From NCBI GenBank assembly GCA_025175895.1, contig JAKLTH010000238.1, positions 1,984,001 to 2,048,000 of the forward strand: a stretch of DNA of 64,000 bases, given 5' to 3'. Below, piece by piece: positions 46,101 through 56,253 of the stretch. The notes under the pieces are model-generated. The model was not told where the DNA came from. It saw nothing but the letters and a program-made list of their open reading frames with translations, and ran no database searches. Position numbers and translations under genes: made by a program. Source of the DNA: Wurfbainia villosa. Taxonomy: Eukaryota > Streptophyta > Magnoliopsida > Zingiberales > Zingiberaceae. How positions within the stretch are numbered: position 1 is the first letter of the stretch; every line of letters begins with the position of its first letter.

Positions 46101-49100
46101 GGGAAATAAGGGTTATATAAGTTAGCTAACAACATAGGTTACCTAATTGATATAAGAGTTTTGTAACTTATAAAGTATTGATTATTATGTTATAATATAA
46201 GTTATAACTTAGTTATAATTACTATATATTATAAGTTATAATTTAGTATCACTTGCACATAGGGAAGGGATTTTGGAGCCGTGGCGAAGCTTTGGTGCTT
46301 GCGTTGAGGGAGGGGAGGGCACAAGCTAAGAGGGAGGAATCTTGATTGGGTTTGGAGTATTAGGGAAATAAGGGTTATATAACTTAGCTAACAACTTAGG
46401 TTATCTAATTGATATAAGAGTTTCGTAACTTACAAAGTATTGATTATTATGTTATAATATAAGTTATAACTCAGTTATAATAACTATACATTATAAGTTA
46501 TAACTTGTTTAGATAACTTATAATATAGATAAATTAATTTAGTTTATATTCAATCAAATATCAGTATTTAAATTTTAAGATTAATCGCATCCCATTACCG
46601 GTATCTTAAATTTGGTTTTTATCGAGTGTCCATGTCCTCATTTTTAAAAAGCTGCATCTGACACTTTGAATCTAAAATGGGTATAGTCATATGAATACTC
46701 TTTCCAGAGTTCGAGTAATATAGGTTGGCATTAGGGGAGCAATGGAGTCTCAGGCAGGGATCGTAGCATGCTCACATCTTTGCCTTATGCTATAATTTTG
46801 GAGTGGCTAAAGCTCTAGGGAATAGTAAGAATAGGGAATACCACCATTATAAGCATAGAAATGGTGGCAAGTAGTTGTTAATACTATCTTCATAACTCGA
46901 ACCTTTGGTGTGACCTAAAGCAAGCTTCCAACCAACCAATGTGAGTTATCATCTTTAAATAGAATTTGCATACTGAGAAGAGATTCCCAATCACCTCTTA
47001 AGCATGAGTGTATTGCCAATGAAAACTCATGTCCATATCTCATGACAGAAGAAACATTAAAAGATGTTCATCGATTTTGGATCAAAAACTTAACAAATAA
47101 GAAGCAATTGAATATCAGGAATATCAACGTCTATTGTTGTTACGTGCATCAGTCATCGTTGACCCATAAACTACACTTTAAGAGCAACATCCCAAGAGTC
47201 CATATTCTGTCCATTCAGTTTTTGAGTGGTAATAGTTAGGGAGTCAAAAAAACTTGGAAGTGTTATGGGAGGAAAAGATTGCAAAGTAGCCAACAAACAT
47301 GATATCTTTGAGTGCTCTATTGGGCATTAATTAAGGAAGAACTATGGATTTGAAAGGGACACTTCTTGAACACAAATGCACCATATCAAATTTTCGATAA
47401 CATGGCGACAACTTTAACAAAGAGAGTCAGATTGCAACACCAGATCAATTTCGACTACTTAGTGCAGTTGCTGATGACCAGAGGCAGTGAATCTCGGTAA
47501 AGAATAAAAGAAATTCAAGCTCAGACTTCAATAGTGAAAATGATTTGCAGGCAGTGAGCAACAAGGCCTTGTTGCCGCTTTTGCAGTTTCCACCAAAGCT
47601 AAGGCAGATTACAGGTTGCTATCAATGAACAAGGCCTGAGAAGGAAGTCCAATGATGAGAAATGGTGGGCAGTGCAATACTAAATGACCAAAATGCATAG
47701 ATTGTGAGTGATGAAACATGCAGACATTGATTCCTTCAGCCACAAATTAGTGCGCTGATGGAGGGAGAATGAGGAGAAACCTTATGAGACAATTTCTCAG
47801 GTGGGCTGCTCCTTGTGGCAATGCAGACAGCACACAATAAACAGAGGGGGAGAAGTACTTGACAAAGGAATTGATAGCTCCGATACCATGGGAAAATTGT
47901 TAAGGTTAATTACTCTAGGTAGTCCACTCTGTTTATATATGTTACCTTATTTATTATTTAACCTATACATCGCTATTTATTTTACATGTTCCCAATAGGT
48001 CCCAACATAGAAAACTAGTGTAATACATCAGTTAGTTGAAAACAGACCAAGCAAAAAAACAGTTGGTGAATTATAGAGAAATCATGATCGCCATTAAATG
48101 GTGATCTCCACTTTAAACGCCTAGAGCTTTAATTTAATTGTCCAATCATAGCTTGGCAATTATGGAGACATGATAAACTATTTTGAAGGCCATATGCAGC
48201 AGATATTTGAAATTTAAAAAAAGGCCCCAAAAGTAGCATAAAAAAATTTTATTTCTATTTATGTAACCACTTAGAATGCACAAAACCCAAAGAACAAATA
48301 AAGCATTTTTGACAGATAGGGTGTCTGTGAGTGAATGTGTGCAGCAACAACACATCTATCAGAAAACTAAAAAAAATCCAGACAAGTCATGGAGAAGTCA
48401 AAGAGGAATAACAGTCGAGTTAACATAAAGAAATATTATCTATAAACAACTTGAGAGAAACTAGGCAATGGAGAAATCATGTCAGGCTGAGACAAAATAA
48501 ACTTACATTTTCATGATCCATATGTCTAAGAAGCTTGATTTCTCGCAAGGTTCTCTTGGCATCAATCCTATTATCGAATGCATTGCCAATCTTCTTTATC
48601 GCGACCTCTTCACGAGTCTGAGAATTCCATGCAGCACTAGAGATCACGGAACCATTAGCTCCTTTTAATTATCATAATTTAGAAGACAAACTAACAGCTT
48701 TTTCCAATAACAAAGAGAAACATTATTCTGCACTAAGAACATGCAGGGAAAGAAATAGAAGTATTTCCGTGATACTATCTTGATTTCAGAAATTGGTTGA
48801 AGAAAATGTCGCAGAAAAGATGATACTTTAGAGAACCAATAATGACAAGAAAAAATGGCAAACCAAATGAAAACTGAGACAAATACTTCTTCTAAACAAA
48901 TGTTGAGCCATGGCCTAAGATATGAAGGGACATCACATCATGAAAACTACAAAGTTCAATTTGTGATATGATAATAACAAGACAATAATATTTAATGTCG
49001 TTGCAGAGTATAAATGAAAAAATTGGACATCAATATAATGCTGCTACAGCTGCATCATCAAGTTGATCAATTCAAAACAAGCATAAACAAAATGTTTTGG

Positions 49101-51340
49101 GAATCAGCATGTGGTGCGAATATAGAGAAGTATGTGATGCAAAGCTTAGTAAGTGTATAAGTATAAAGAAAGAAATAGACCTTGATGGGGCAATGAAATA
49201 TACAATAGTAAGAGAAAAGCAGAAAGAGGAATAAAAATAATAAGAGAAGATCATTGGTAGATCATTCATGACAAGTTTTATTTGAAGATAACCAAAGTGA
49301 TATATTTTAGAATTTAAGAAGCTTCACATTAGATTTCTCTTGAATGACATTAGAGAGAGAAAGATCATCAAAAATGAAAAGAGAATATCTTTTATTTTTG
49401 CATGAGAAATGAATTTAATAATACGCATAATGCTCGGGTACATCTTTTTATAAATGAAAACCACAAGTGAAAAAAGTATGTTTAAGTGAAAGATGAAGCA
49501 TGAAGTAGTAAAAGCAGATGGCTAACTTTTCCTTCGTGAAGGCAACTGATTTTCAGATGCTCATTTAACATGGCTTCATGTGATTCAAGTTTCTAGTTAC
49601 CAGATACACAGAAAGGGATCTGATTTCTAGTTATTACTCTTATCACTTATAAGCAGACCATAAAATGACATCTACTGGAATTGGTAAGTAAACAATGGGG
49701 ACAATAGTTAATATGGTAATTCTTGCATCATTGCAAGACTTACTATCAAGGACAGCAGACCAGTGTCCTAAAAAGCAATCCAGGTGAGTTTTAGATAAGG
49801 GACAATATTGTGTATGTGACTTGCAGTCACTTTAGACAGTTAGACACCTAGGCAGGGTAGGTTGTGTCTATGTGGGTCAAGTGGGAGCAAAAGTGGGGTA
49901 AGAGGGTCATCTATTCAGTGAAAGGGAAAAACTAAGGGGGCATTTGGTTTCATTCTCATTTTTCATTTCTACCGCATTTTCCGTTTCTTAGAAAATGACT
50001 TTTAGGCATTTTCTATTTTCCAACCAAATGATATCTCATTTTCTAGAAAATGAACGTAGAAAATGCCAACCAACCAACATTTTCTCATTTCTCATAAAAT
50101 GAAAATGGAAAATGCTCAAACCAAACGCTACCTAAGTTTGGTTCATTTGTGCTCTAGAATTTAATGGGGACTTTACTGTTGTGATGATTTTTCTCAACTA
50201 TACAAGATTAATTCTTGTGAAAGTGAAACACTAAATCATGATTTTGATGTGTAACTTGTAGTGGGAAAAGACTTGGTTAATGTTGTTGTAGCGTGTAACT
50301 TGTAACAGTTGATTTCAACATTTGTTTTGCAAGTGATAGACACTTTAAATATATGCATATTATTAGCATATTACCAATTCCACATCATTATATTGGGTAT
50401 TGCATTGTATAATTGTTATATATTTCTTAAGTGGAATTATAAATTGAGTGGATTGATTAGGATTCTTTGTTGGATATGTGGCAGTTATGTTTATCAAATA
50501 AATATTTTGTATTTTCAATAGCAACCATGCATGTCCTTGTGTAATGGATATGCTCTATCCAGTGAGTTGACTATCTATCGAGTGAAATCTCCTACTAAAA
50601 TCTTACAGATAACTAAAAGGTACTCGTAAAAAAGCAATAGCTGAGTCAAACATATGCCACCAATTACCCTTTCAGCAAAGATTTCCAGATTCAGAAAGAA
50701 AAAGGAAGTAAAAAGATCGTGAACAGTCATAACTATCTGCAATAATGCCATCTACTACGGAACGCTCAACCACAACCATAAAGCGAATCAAAGGAAAGCG
50801 TTTTAAGTAAGAAACTCGGTTGCCTATCATCCCGAGCCATTTTTCTTGAGAATTTTTCTTTTCTCAAGGTATTTTCGTCGAAGACACATAGCTACGAGAT
50901 TGTCTTACTAATAGGCACAGAAACGTAACATATTTGCTACAACAAAGCCCTGCCTCAATAATAGTTTTTGGATCTGCGTCAACCGAAATGCCAAGTCAAT
51001 TCTACTAGATCAAGAATCGCCCGAATGGAATCCTACCCTCTCTTCGATCTTCTAATTTATCCCAACTAAATAGAGAAGGAAAAAAACGCGAAAACAAAGG
51101 GATCAAAGAACAAAGGCAATAGATATCAAAGAAAGGCGACGCAGCTCGAGAAGTAGAGAAAGGTTGGACTCACCAGACGATGCCGTAGGCGCCTCGGCCG
51201 ATGGGGCGGAGCGGGGGCACGTATTTCGCCGTGACCTCAAACAGGTTCCCGTACACGTTGTACTGGACGTACCGGGCTCCATGGGTAGGGATGCCCTTGA
51301 TGTGCCCCTCCCCGGAGGCGGCGGTGGAGGCGGACTCCAT
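34127..51340 (-). CDS. MPK4: Mitogen-activated protein kinase, group B (MPK4-like), 374 aa, six exons
   Basis: Exons: 51174-51340, 48507-48636, 37628-37765, 36177-36509, 34395-34578, 34127-34299. All introns are GT-AG, phases match, and the 1,125-bp CDS ends at TAG 34,129-34,127. Arabidopsis MPK4 has 376 aa. Visible: glycine loop GRGAYGIV (48-55), ATP-binding Lys70 (EEVAIKK), catalytic HRDLKPSN (Asp167), DFG (185-187), TEY activation loop (199-201), WSVGCILGE, and the C-terminal common docking domain LHDINDEPVC (330-339) that marks plant groups A and B. N-terminal YNVYGNLFEV and PPLRPIGRG point to group B (MPK4/11), not MPK3/6. It acts downstream of MAPK kinases in immune, stress and division signalling in plants, in cytosol and nucleus. 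The introns (2,537; 10,741; 1,118; 1,598; 95 bp) are filled with TEs. No disabling change seen. The exact paralogue is not resolvable here. Confidence 0.95.
34579..36176 (-). other. Intron 4 of the MAP kinase gene
   Basis: No coding or element structure that I can support. 34,860-35,300 and 35,300-35,560 have higher complexity than the rest and may be old insertions, but I found no terminal repeats. The frames on both strands are short and without domains. Confidence 0.6.
36510..37627 (-). other. Intron 3 of the MAP kinase gene
   Basis: AT-rich intron with a short TA microsatellite at ~36,659-36,675. Nothing else is recognised. Confidence 0.7.
38116..38160 (+). mobile_element. 3' tail of an RTE-type LINE
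   Basis: CCCACCTAGTGGGATAAGGC followed by TTGGTTGTTGTTTG is the hairpin-plus-TTG tail typical of plant RTE non-LTR retrotransposons. A matching, more diverged tail ends the longer LINE copy at ~43,430-43,457. Only the extreme 3' end is left, as usual for dead-on-arrival copies. Confidence 0.6.
38293..41958 (+). mobile_element. Solo LTR of a Tekay-type Ty3/gypsy element (3,666 bp) in MAP kinase intron 2
   Basis: Starts TGTAAGATATCGG and ends CTCGGAGCGTGACA, with perfect 5-bp duplications GTATA at 38,288-38,292 and 41,959-41,963. The first part (TTTTTCTGGATTTAAATGGA, ATTAACCTAAAGTATATAAA, then a C/T-rich leader-like block 38,520-38,880) parallels the LTR at 3829. 40,690-41,000 holds tandem units around CGGCCACT and GTAGTGGTAGCTGGAGTTG. 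There is no internal region, so this is the product of recombination between two LTRs of one element. The ORFs at 38.5-39.3 kb belong to the leader-like block and are not genes. The element lies antisense to the kinase gene. Confidence 0.85.
42425..42534. mobile_element. Fragment of a short LTR-like repeat
   Basis: ATTTTAGGGTTGATTACC ... TAGTCCCCTGTACC ... TACATATACATC resembles the repeat at 47,896-48,006. It is interrupted by the LINE that follows and may continue at 43,475-43,510. The class is uncertain. Confidence 0.4.
42552..43457 (+). pseudogene. 5'-truncated RTE-type LINE (reverse transcriptase 3' part)
   Basis: Reads IGLHQGFTLIMDELTGHIQD, then WCILFADDIVLVDETREGV (the RT catalytic FADD box), DNELSRTESFKYL, and EQKMRVAEIKMLRWMCGHTR ... 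EEKLQETRLRWYEHILR: the palm and C-terminal part of an RTE-clade reverse transcriptase. Frameshifts and stops occur at ~42,740, 42,880 and 43,000. It ends with the RTE-style tail ATGTACTGGGATAAGACTTA + TTGTTCTTGTA. A perfect 17-bp target duplication (TCCCCAACTATTTACAA at 42,535-42,551 and 43,458-43,474) flanks it. It is antisense to the kinase gene and cannot move by itself. Confidence 0.85.
43475..45980 (-). other. Middle of MAP kinase intron 2
   Basis: AT-rich, no domain-bearing ORF. 45,135-45,300 contains two diverged ~80-bp direct repeats beginning CTTGACAAG, LTR-like in style. The frame at 44,507-44,782 (MTWSYQILIFLLLAHTP...) looks like a signal peptide only because of its leucines and has no further support. 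Confidence 0.6.
45985..46510. repeat. 264-bp tandem duplication in intron 2
   Basis: TTGCACATAGGGAAGGGATT begins at 45,989 and again at 46,253. The two copies stay closely similar through AATCTTGATTGGGTTTGG and GTTATAATATAAGTTATAAC, about 264 bp apart. Both end in AT-rich TTATAA repeats. Confidence 0.85.
46520..47880 (-). other. Probable interior of a non-coding retroelement
   Basis: No ORF with a recognisable domain. It ends next to a primer-binding-site-like sequence and an LTR-like repeat at 47,881-48,006, so part of it may be the interior of a small Copia-type or TRIM element on the minus strand. The second LTR was not identified. Confidence 0.35.
47881..48006 (-). mobile_element. Short LTR with adjacent primer-binding site
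   Basis: On the minus strand TGTTGGGACCTATTGGG ... ATTAACCTTAACA forms a ~110-bp TG...CA unit. It is followed after a few bases by CCATGGTATCGGAGCTATC, the form of the initiator tRNA-Met primer-binding site common in plant Copia elements. A related repeat lies at 42,425-42,534. Confidence 0.5.
48637..49935 (-). other. Part of MAP kinase intron 1
   Basis: AT-rich intron sequence with no domain-bearing ORF and no terminal repeats that I could match. Confidence 0.6.
49936..50132. mobile_element. Tourist-like (PIF/Harbinger) MITE, 197 bp
   Basis: Terminal inverted repeats GGGGGCATTTGGTTT and, reversed, GGTAGCGTTTGGTTT are flanked by TAA on both sides (49,933-49,935 and 50,133-50,135), the target duplication of Tourist-type MITEs. 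The interior is a set of imperfect ATTTTC/GAAAAT palindromes with no coding capacity. It lies in MAP kinase intron 1. Confidence 0.85.
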
Positions 51341-51627
51341 GCAATGACCTCTCCAGCAGAGATGGGAGAAAAGGGAGAGGGGAAGATGAAGATCTCGTGA
51401 AGGAGAAAGGGGAGGAAGGTGAGAGGGAAGGGAAAGGAGAGAAGCAGCGGAGAAGCTCGTGAAACGGGGGAGTTGGGAGTTTATTTGAGTCGCTGTGCTT
51501 CCTGTGGCTGTGGAAGCTTCGCTTGCCGTCGCTTTCGACCTCTTGGCCAAACACTTTGACTTGATATAAAAATAAATAAATAGAAGTACCCAAAAAAAAA
51601 AAAATTATGTGTTTCATGAGAGATTAG
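51341..51627 (-). promoter_or_regulatory. Leader and proximal promoter of the MAP kinase gene
   Basis: Read on the minus strand, the ~140 bases before the ATG are strongly C/T-rich (CCTTTCCCTTCCCTCTCACC, CTTCCTCCCCTTTCTCC), as in many plant 5' leaders and Y-patch core promoters. AATAAA-like and TTTTATATC boxes at ~51,485 and ~51,565 are possible TATA elements. Beyond 51,627 a TRIM element begins, so the native upstream promoter is either displaced or lies to its right. Confidence 0.55.
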
Positions 51628-53946
51628 TGAGAGTATTAAAAACATAATCAAAATCTCAGGTTGAAAAGATATAAAAAAGATTGTATATTTATAAGATGAA
51701 AAAATATCTTGATTAGAATGAGATTTTTTGGATATAACATAAAAAAATTATGAGAATTTAGATCTAAAGTGGACAATATCATATTATTGTTGAGATATAT
51801 AAATCTTATAGTCACTAACAGTTGATATCATAGTTATGGTTCATATCAAATCATACACCTCGAATGAAGAAAGTGGGGCTCTCATATTCAAATTAAGAGA
51901 ATCAGATACCAAACAAGAAGTCCAGTTAGGTTAGGAAGATCAAATAGCTGGCTAGAAGTCTTGGTGGATTAAGGTTCGGACATTAAGCAAAAGAAGTATT
52001 TTGAGGACGAATAGACTTAAGGGGGGTTCAATGTGATCCTTTGTTTGAGGGGAGGATTGTTGGGAGTATTAAGAATACAATCAAAGTTCCACGTTGATAA
52101 GGCATAGAAAAAATCATATGCTTATAAGATGAAAAAATATTTTCATTGGTATAAGACCTTTTTATTGGTGCAATCGGCCTAGGTCACGATTGACCGGACT
52201 CGAGTATGACTCGAGTTGTATTTTGATGTTTGACAATGGATTGACTATATGGTTGATATGGGGTTAACCATATGATAGAGAAGTCCAAGTGGGACACTTG
52301 GCATGTGAAAGTCTAAGTCTTGTATATTTGGTATGGAAAGTCCTAGCATGGATCTTAGCATTGGTAAAGTCCAAGTCATAGGTACTTGTCAAGGCATTGA
52401 AAGTCCAAATCTTGGATACTTGGCATGGAAAGTCTAAGTCTTGGGTACTTGACATGGAAAGTCCTAGCATGGGTCTTAGCATTGGTAAAGTCCAAGTCAT
52501 GGGTACTTGCCAATTAAAAAGTCCAAGCATGAGTCTTACATTAGTAAAGTCCAAGTCATGGGTACTTGACAATTGGAAAGTCAAAGCATGAGTCTTGACA
52601 TTTGGAAAGTCCAAGGGTGTGATATTGGCCGCGTAAAGTCCAAGCGATAGTCTTGACAGCATAAGTCCAATGTTTGGCGGCGTAAAGTCCAAGTGTGTGT
52701 CTTAGTAGTGTAAGCTCAAATGTGTTTTGGCGGTGTAGACCCGGTTAGCATGACAATAACAGATAGAAGCACCTAAAGGTTAGCGTATGGATGAACAAGT
52801 CATTGATGACTTGGAGGGATCCGATAGACGTGAAGCTGATGGAGGTGGCTAGAAGGCTTAGGTTTAGACTAAGAGTGGTCTACCAAGTATTATACTTGGG
52901 GTAAACCTCATGGTTGAGGTTCATCAGTCGATTGAGGTTATGGACCAGTCGACTGGTCAAGTATTTTGACACTTGGTAGCCGAGTCAACTTAAATCAGTC
53001 AACTGGGATTATGACCAATCAACTATGATCAGTCGACTGGGATTATGACCGATCGGTGATCGTCGCGGCGTTATTTGCGATCGTGTAGCCATGGCGGTCT
53101 GGCCGGCTTTGAAGCGATGGGCGGCCTTGAGCGATCGTGTCATGAAGGGCAATCAACTACTGGTTGAGGACACGGGCATAGAAACTTCCATAGTCGACTG
53201 GACAGTCGACTAACGGAACAGCAGTCAACTGCTAGGGTTTGGCAATCGACTGGTGGGCTATCCATGGGAGTTTTTTCAGCGTGGATCAAGTTGTTATCTC
53301 ACAACGGCTATAGGAGTAGTCGATTGATGGGTATATGCAGTCGACTGATGGGTGAGAAATTAGCTCAATGCAGATTATAAAAGCAGCTCGAGAAGGAGAT
53401 TTTGTAGTGATTTTTAGGGAGATTTTGAAGGGGAATTATTGCTGCATTCCAGACCTTCAAGAGCAATCCAAAGCAAGCAATCAAAAGTCTTTGTGTAAAG
53501 TATTCTTTACTTGTATTTGTGTATTGTTTAGTTTACTTGTTGTATTTCATTGTATTACTTTTATAATCACTTGTACGAGATTTCTTTACCTCCGGATTGT
53601 TCTGAGAATGAGAGTATTAGTGGTGGTTTACATCACTAGAACTCATTTGAGCTCGACCGGTGGAGTATGAACTCTAGGTTTCGAACCACATTATATTCTT
53701 GTCTTGTGTTTGTGTTCTTGTTATGTATTTTTCATTATTGTATATTCCGCTGCACTAACAAGTATTGTAGACAAGCATGATCGAATTTCGAGCGACAAAG
53801 CGAACGCGCCATTCACCCCCCTCTAGCGTGATCATCGATTCCCTACACTTTTGGGTACATCCCAAAAATAAAACTATGAGGGCTTAGACCCAAAGTGGAC
53901 AATATCATATCATTGTGGAGATATATGAATTTTATAGACACTAACA
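51628..53946 (+). mobile_element. TRIM retrotransposon copy 2, split by a nested LTR
   Basis: Same family as 25,881-26,587, opposite orientation. 5' LTR 51,628-51,820 (ends TTATAGTCACTAACA); primer-binding site GTTGATATCATAG (diverged) from 51,821; polypurine-like AAGGGGGGTTC and GAGGGGAGGAT before the 3' LTR. The 3' LTR starts TGTTGGGAGTATT at 52,048, breaks off at ~52,162 and resumes at 53,853 to end CACTAACA at 53,946. Flanks ATTAG and TTTAG differ at one base and are the likely target duplication. It lies ~290 bp upstream of the kinase start codon. Confidence 0.8.
52163..53847 (+). mobile_element. Nested LTR-like insertion (1,685 bp) in the TRIM 3' LTR
   Basis: Flanked by CTTTT on both sides (52,158-52,162 and 53,848-53,852), beginning TATTGGTGCAATCGG and ending GATTCCCTACA. 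It holds no protein domain. 52,270-52,740 is a minisatellite of AAAGTCCAAG...CATGGGTACTTG units. 52,920-53,350 repeats the palindrome CAGTCGACTGG with variants. This looks like a solo LTR, probably of a large Copia-type element, but the class cannot be proved without an internal region. Confidence 0.65.
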
Positions 53947-53951
53947 TTTAG

Positions 53952-56253
53952 ATTATTGGTTCTTGAGGGTTAATTGAGTTAATTAACCTAAGTTATAAAT
54001 ATAATAAGCCTAACCTAAGCTCTCCTCTCATTTTCTTCTCCCGATTCCCTCCTTATGTAGCTGCCCAAATCACTCGATCCCTCCTCTCTTCTGCATGTGG
54101 TTGCCACCCCATCACCGTTGAAGCAACTCGCTGAACGTCGCTACCTTCCCTCGATCTTGATTGCTCGCTATCGTCTATCTTCGGATCACTATCTCGATCG
54201 AATGTAGCGAGATCACCTTGCCTCCGACTGTCACATCCGCCATATGCGGGACCACTGAGGCTAACTGCAGGGCCAGACCTATAGCCACTTTGTGCCTTGC
54301 GACCGACCTCCTCCATGTCCATTGTAGCGGCTCCGTGTCTCACGACCATCGAAGCCAGCCTCAAGGCCATCACAGTTGGTCAGTGTCTCACAACCAGCCA
54401 CCTCTGCCCTTGCCAACCGCCTTTGTCTCGTGGGTCAATGATCTCTCATTTCTAGTGGTTTGAGAGTAGATATGTGAATCAACCACATCTAATTTCTTGT
54501 AATCTCGTTCATTCTTCTGTTGCTTTGGATTGAGGATTCGATGATCAATAGTTCAAAGGGAAATATAGAATCATTGTGTCCACAAGTTAGGGGAGTTATT
54601 GGAGATGGGTTGTTCTGTTGTTTCCAATTCGACAGTGAAGTCATATATGTGGCAGAACTTTAAATCACGAGGCTTTGAAATGGAAGCTAAGCTAGGTGAG
54701 GTTGTATTTGGTTACCTTATGGAATGTATGCTACTTTTATAGCTAATGTTGTAGTTGAATCGATGATTAATAGTTAGTGAATGGGGTTGTTCTTTTGGGG
54801 GATACAGGATATGGAGTTATTTGAATGAATAATTAAATTAATTGGATAACTAGGTCAATTAGGTAAATAGTTGATTGAAAAGCGATTTAGGAATTGATTC
54901 TATTACTAGGTTCATGGTAGAACTTGATTATGTTTGCAAGTATTTGATTCGAGGCAAGTTCACAAATGTGAAGACAATTGGCGTTCTATATATCAGGCGA
55001 GTAGTTCCACCTTTATTTCTATATATCATTGATCTTAGTGCATGACCCTTGCTATGGTGTTAGTATATTATCTTGACTCCATTCTTATTATATTAAAGTT
55101 TGATACTTAGCTGCTTGAACTTTGAGATACTCTACTTGCTTTTTATACGTTCTCAAATATCTCTGTTGTTGATTATGGTTACGATACTTGTTTATATCAT
55201 CATGTACATTTCTAGATGTAGAGATGGTAATATTGGTAGGCATGATTGTCATATTGCTATCGGTCATGTCTTCCATGTGGGATTGAGGGGTCGCCAGTGG
55301 AGGCATATCTATTGCACTATATTTTTATGCATCGCTCCTGTCGAGCATGTCTCCCATGTGGGTTTGAGGGGTCGTCAATGGAAGCATATCTGTCATATTA
55401 CATGTCATTGCACTATGCTCCTATCGGTTATGGCTCCCATGTGTGGTCGAACGGGTCGTCAGTAGAGATATACTTGAGGAAGAAAGATCCTCGCACTGTT
55501 TATTTTATGTCGGCTATGGCTCCCTTGTGAAGTAGAGTGTATTGTCAAGAAATCTACAGACATGGATGTTTCATCATCACATAATACATTGATTACCGAG
55601 AGAGTCGGTAATGTAGTTATACTCATGGTTTGTGTGACATCGCATCATGTGTCTCTGGGCGATAGTTGTCTCCCCTGTAGGGTCGAGAGTGTTATCAAAT
55701 ATTTGGATATGTAGACACATATCGGCCTGCCTACTCAGTCACTCAGTGGTAGTGATAGCTGGAGCCTCGTGCAAGATGATGTAACTAAATAGCTACTATT
55801 TGGATCTAACCACTCAGACACTCATTATAGCAGTGGTAGCTAGAGTGTGTACAATTGTCATGTCTTGCTCACTCGACCACACTGCAGTGATGGTAGCAAG
55901 TGATGCATGTAGACAATGACCATACATGGGGCCCCCTTGGATGTATCTAGATAGCTATTTTCCATACTGCCATGGCCCACTCGAGAGTAGTGGTGAGCTA
56001 GAGTCTGTGTAGTAGTCACGTGCACACTACTTAGCCACTTGGGGTCATGGTAGCTGGAGGGGGTGTAGACATTGACCATGCATATGCATATGATGTGTGT
56101 TGCATATGTTGATGTTATATATTGCATTATGCTTGTGATATATTGTATTTGTTTGAAATATGAATGTTGCATATATGTGTGATATTGTTCATGCATGATA
56201 TCTGTATATGTTATGTTGTTATATGATGTTCATGCGGTTATGAGATGTATGTA
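53952..56253 (+). mobile_element. Truncated Tekay-type LTR (plus strand)
   Basis: Parallels the solo LTR at 38,293-41,958: a leader-like C/T-rich block at 54,020-54,120; ATCTTGACTCCATTCTTATT and TTGATACTTAGCTGCTTGAA at 55,070-55,130 against 40,210-40,270; then tandem units with GGGTTGAG(G)GGTCG and CCACTCAGACACTC. It lacks its first part and is cut at 56,253 by the minus-strand element. The ORFs in it (54.0-54.5 kb, 55.1-55.5 kb) are LTR sequence. Confidence 0.7.

Noticed and set aside
47042..47239. 65-aa plus-strand ORF
   Set aside because: AT-rich intron sequence, Lys/Asn-rich translation, no recognisable family.
51170..51617. 126-aa minus-strand frames overlapping kinase exon 1
   Set aside because: One is the kinase frame extended upstream through the leader; the other is out of frame. 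MESAST at 51,340 is the start that fits the MPK4 family length.
54053..55530. ORFs of 72-121 aa on both strands
   Set aside because: They belong to an LTR fragment homologous to 38.3-42 kb; the CMSHVG/GRQWRHI repeats reflect LTR tandem units.
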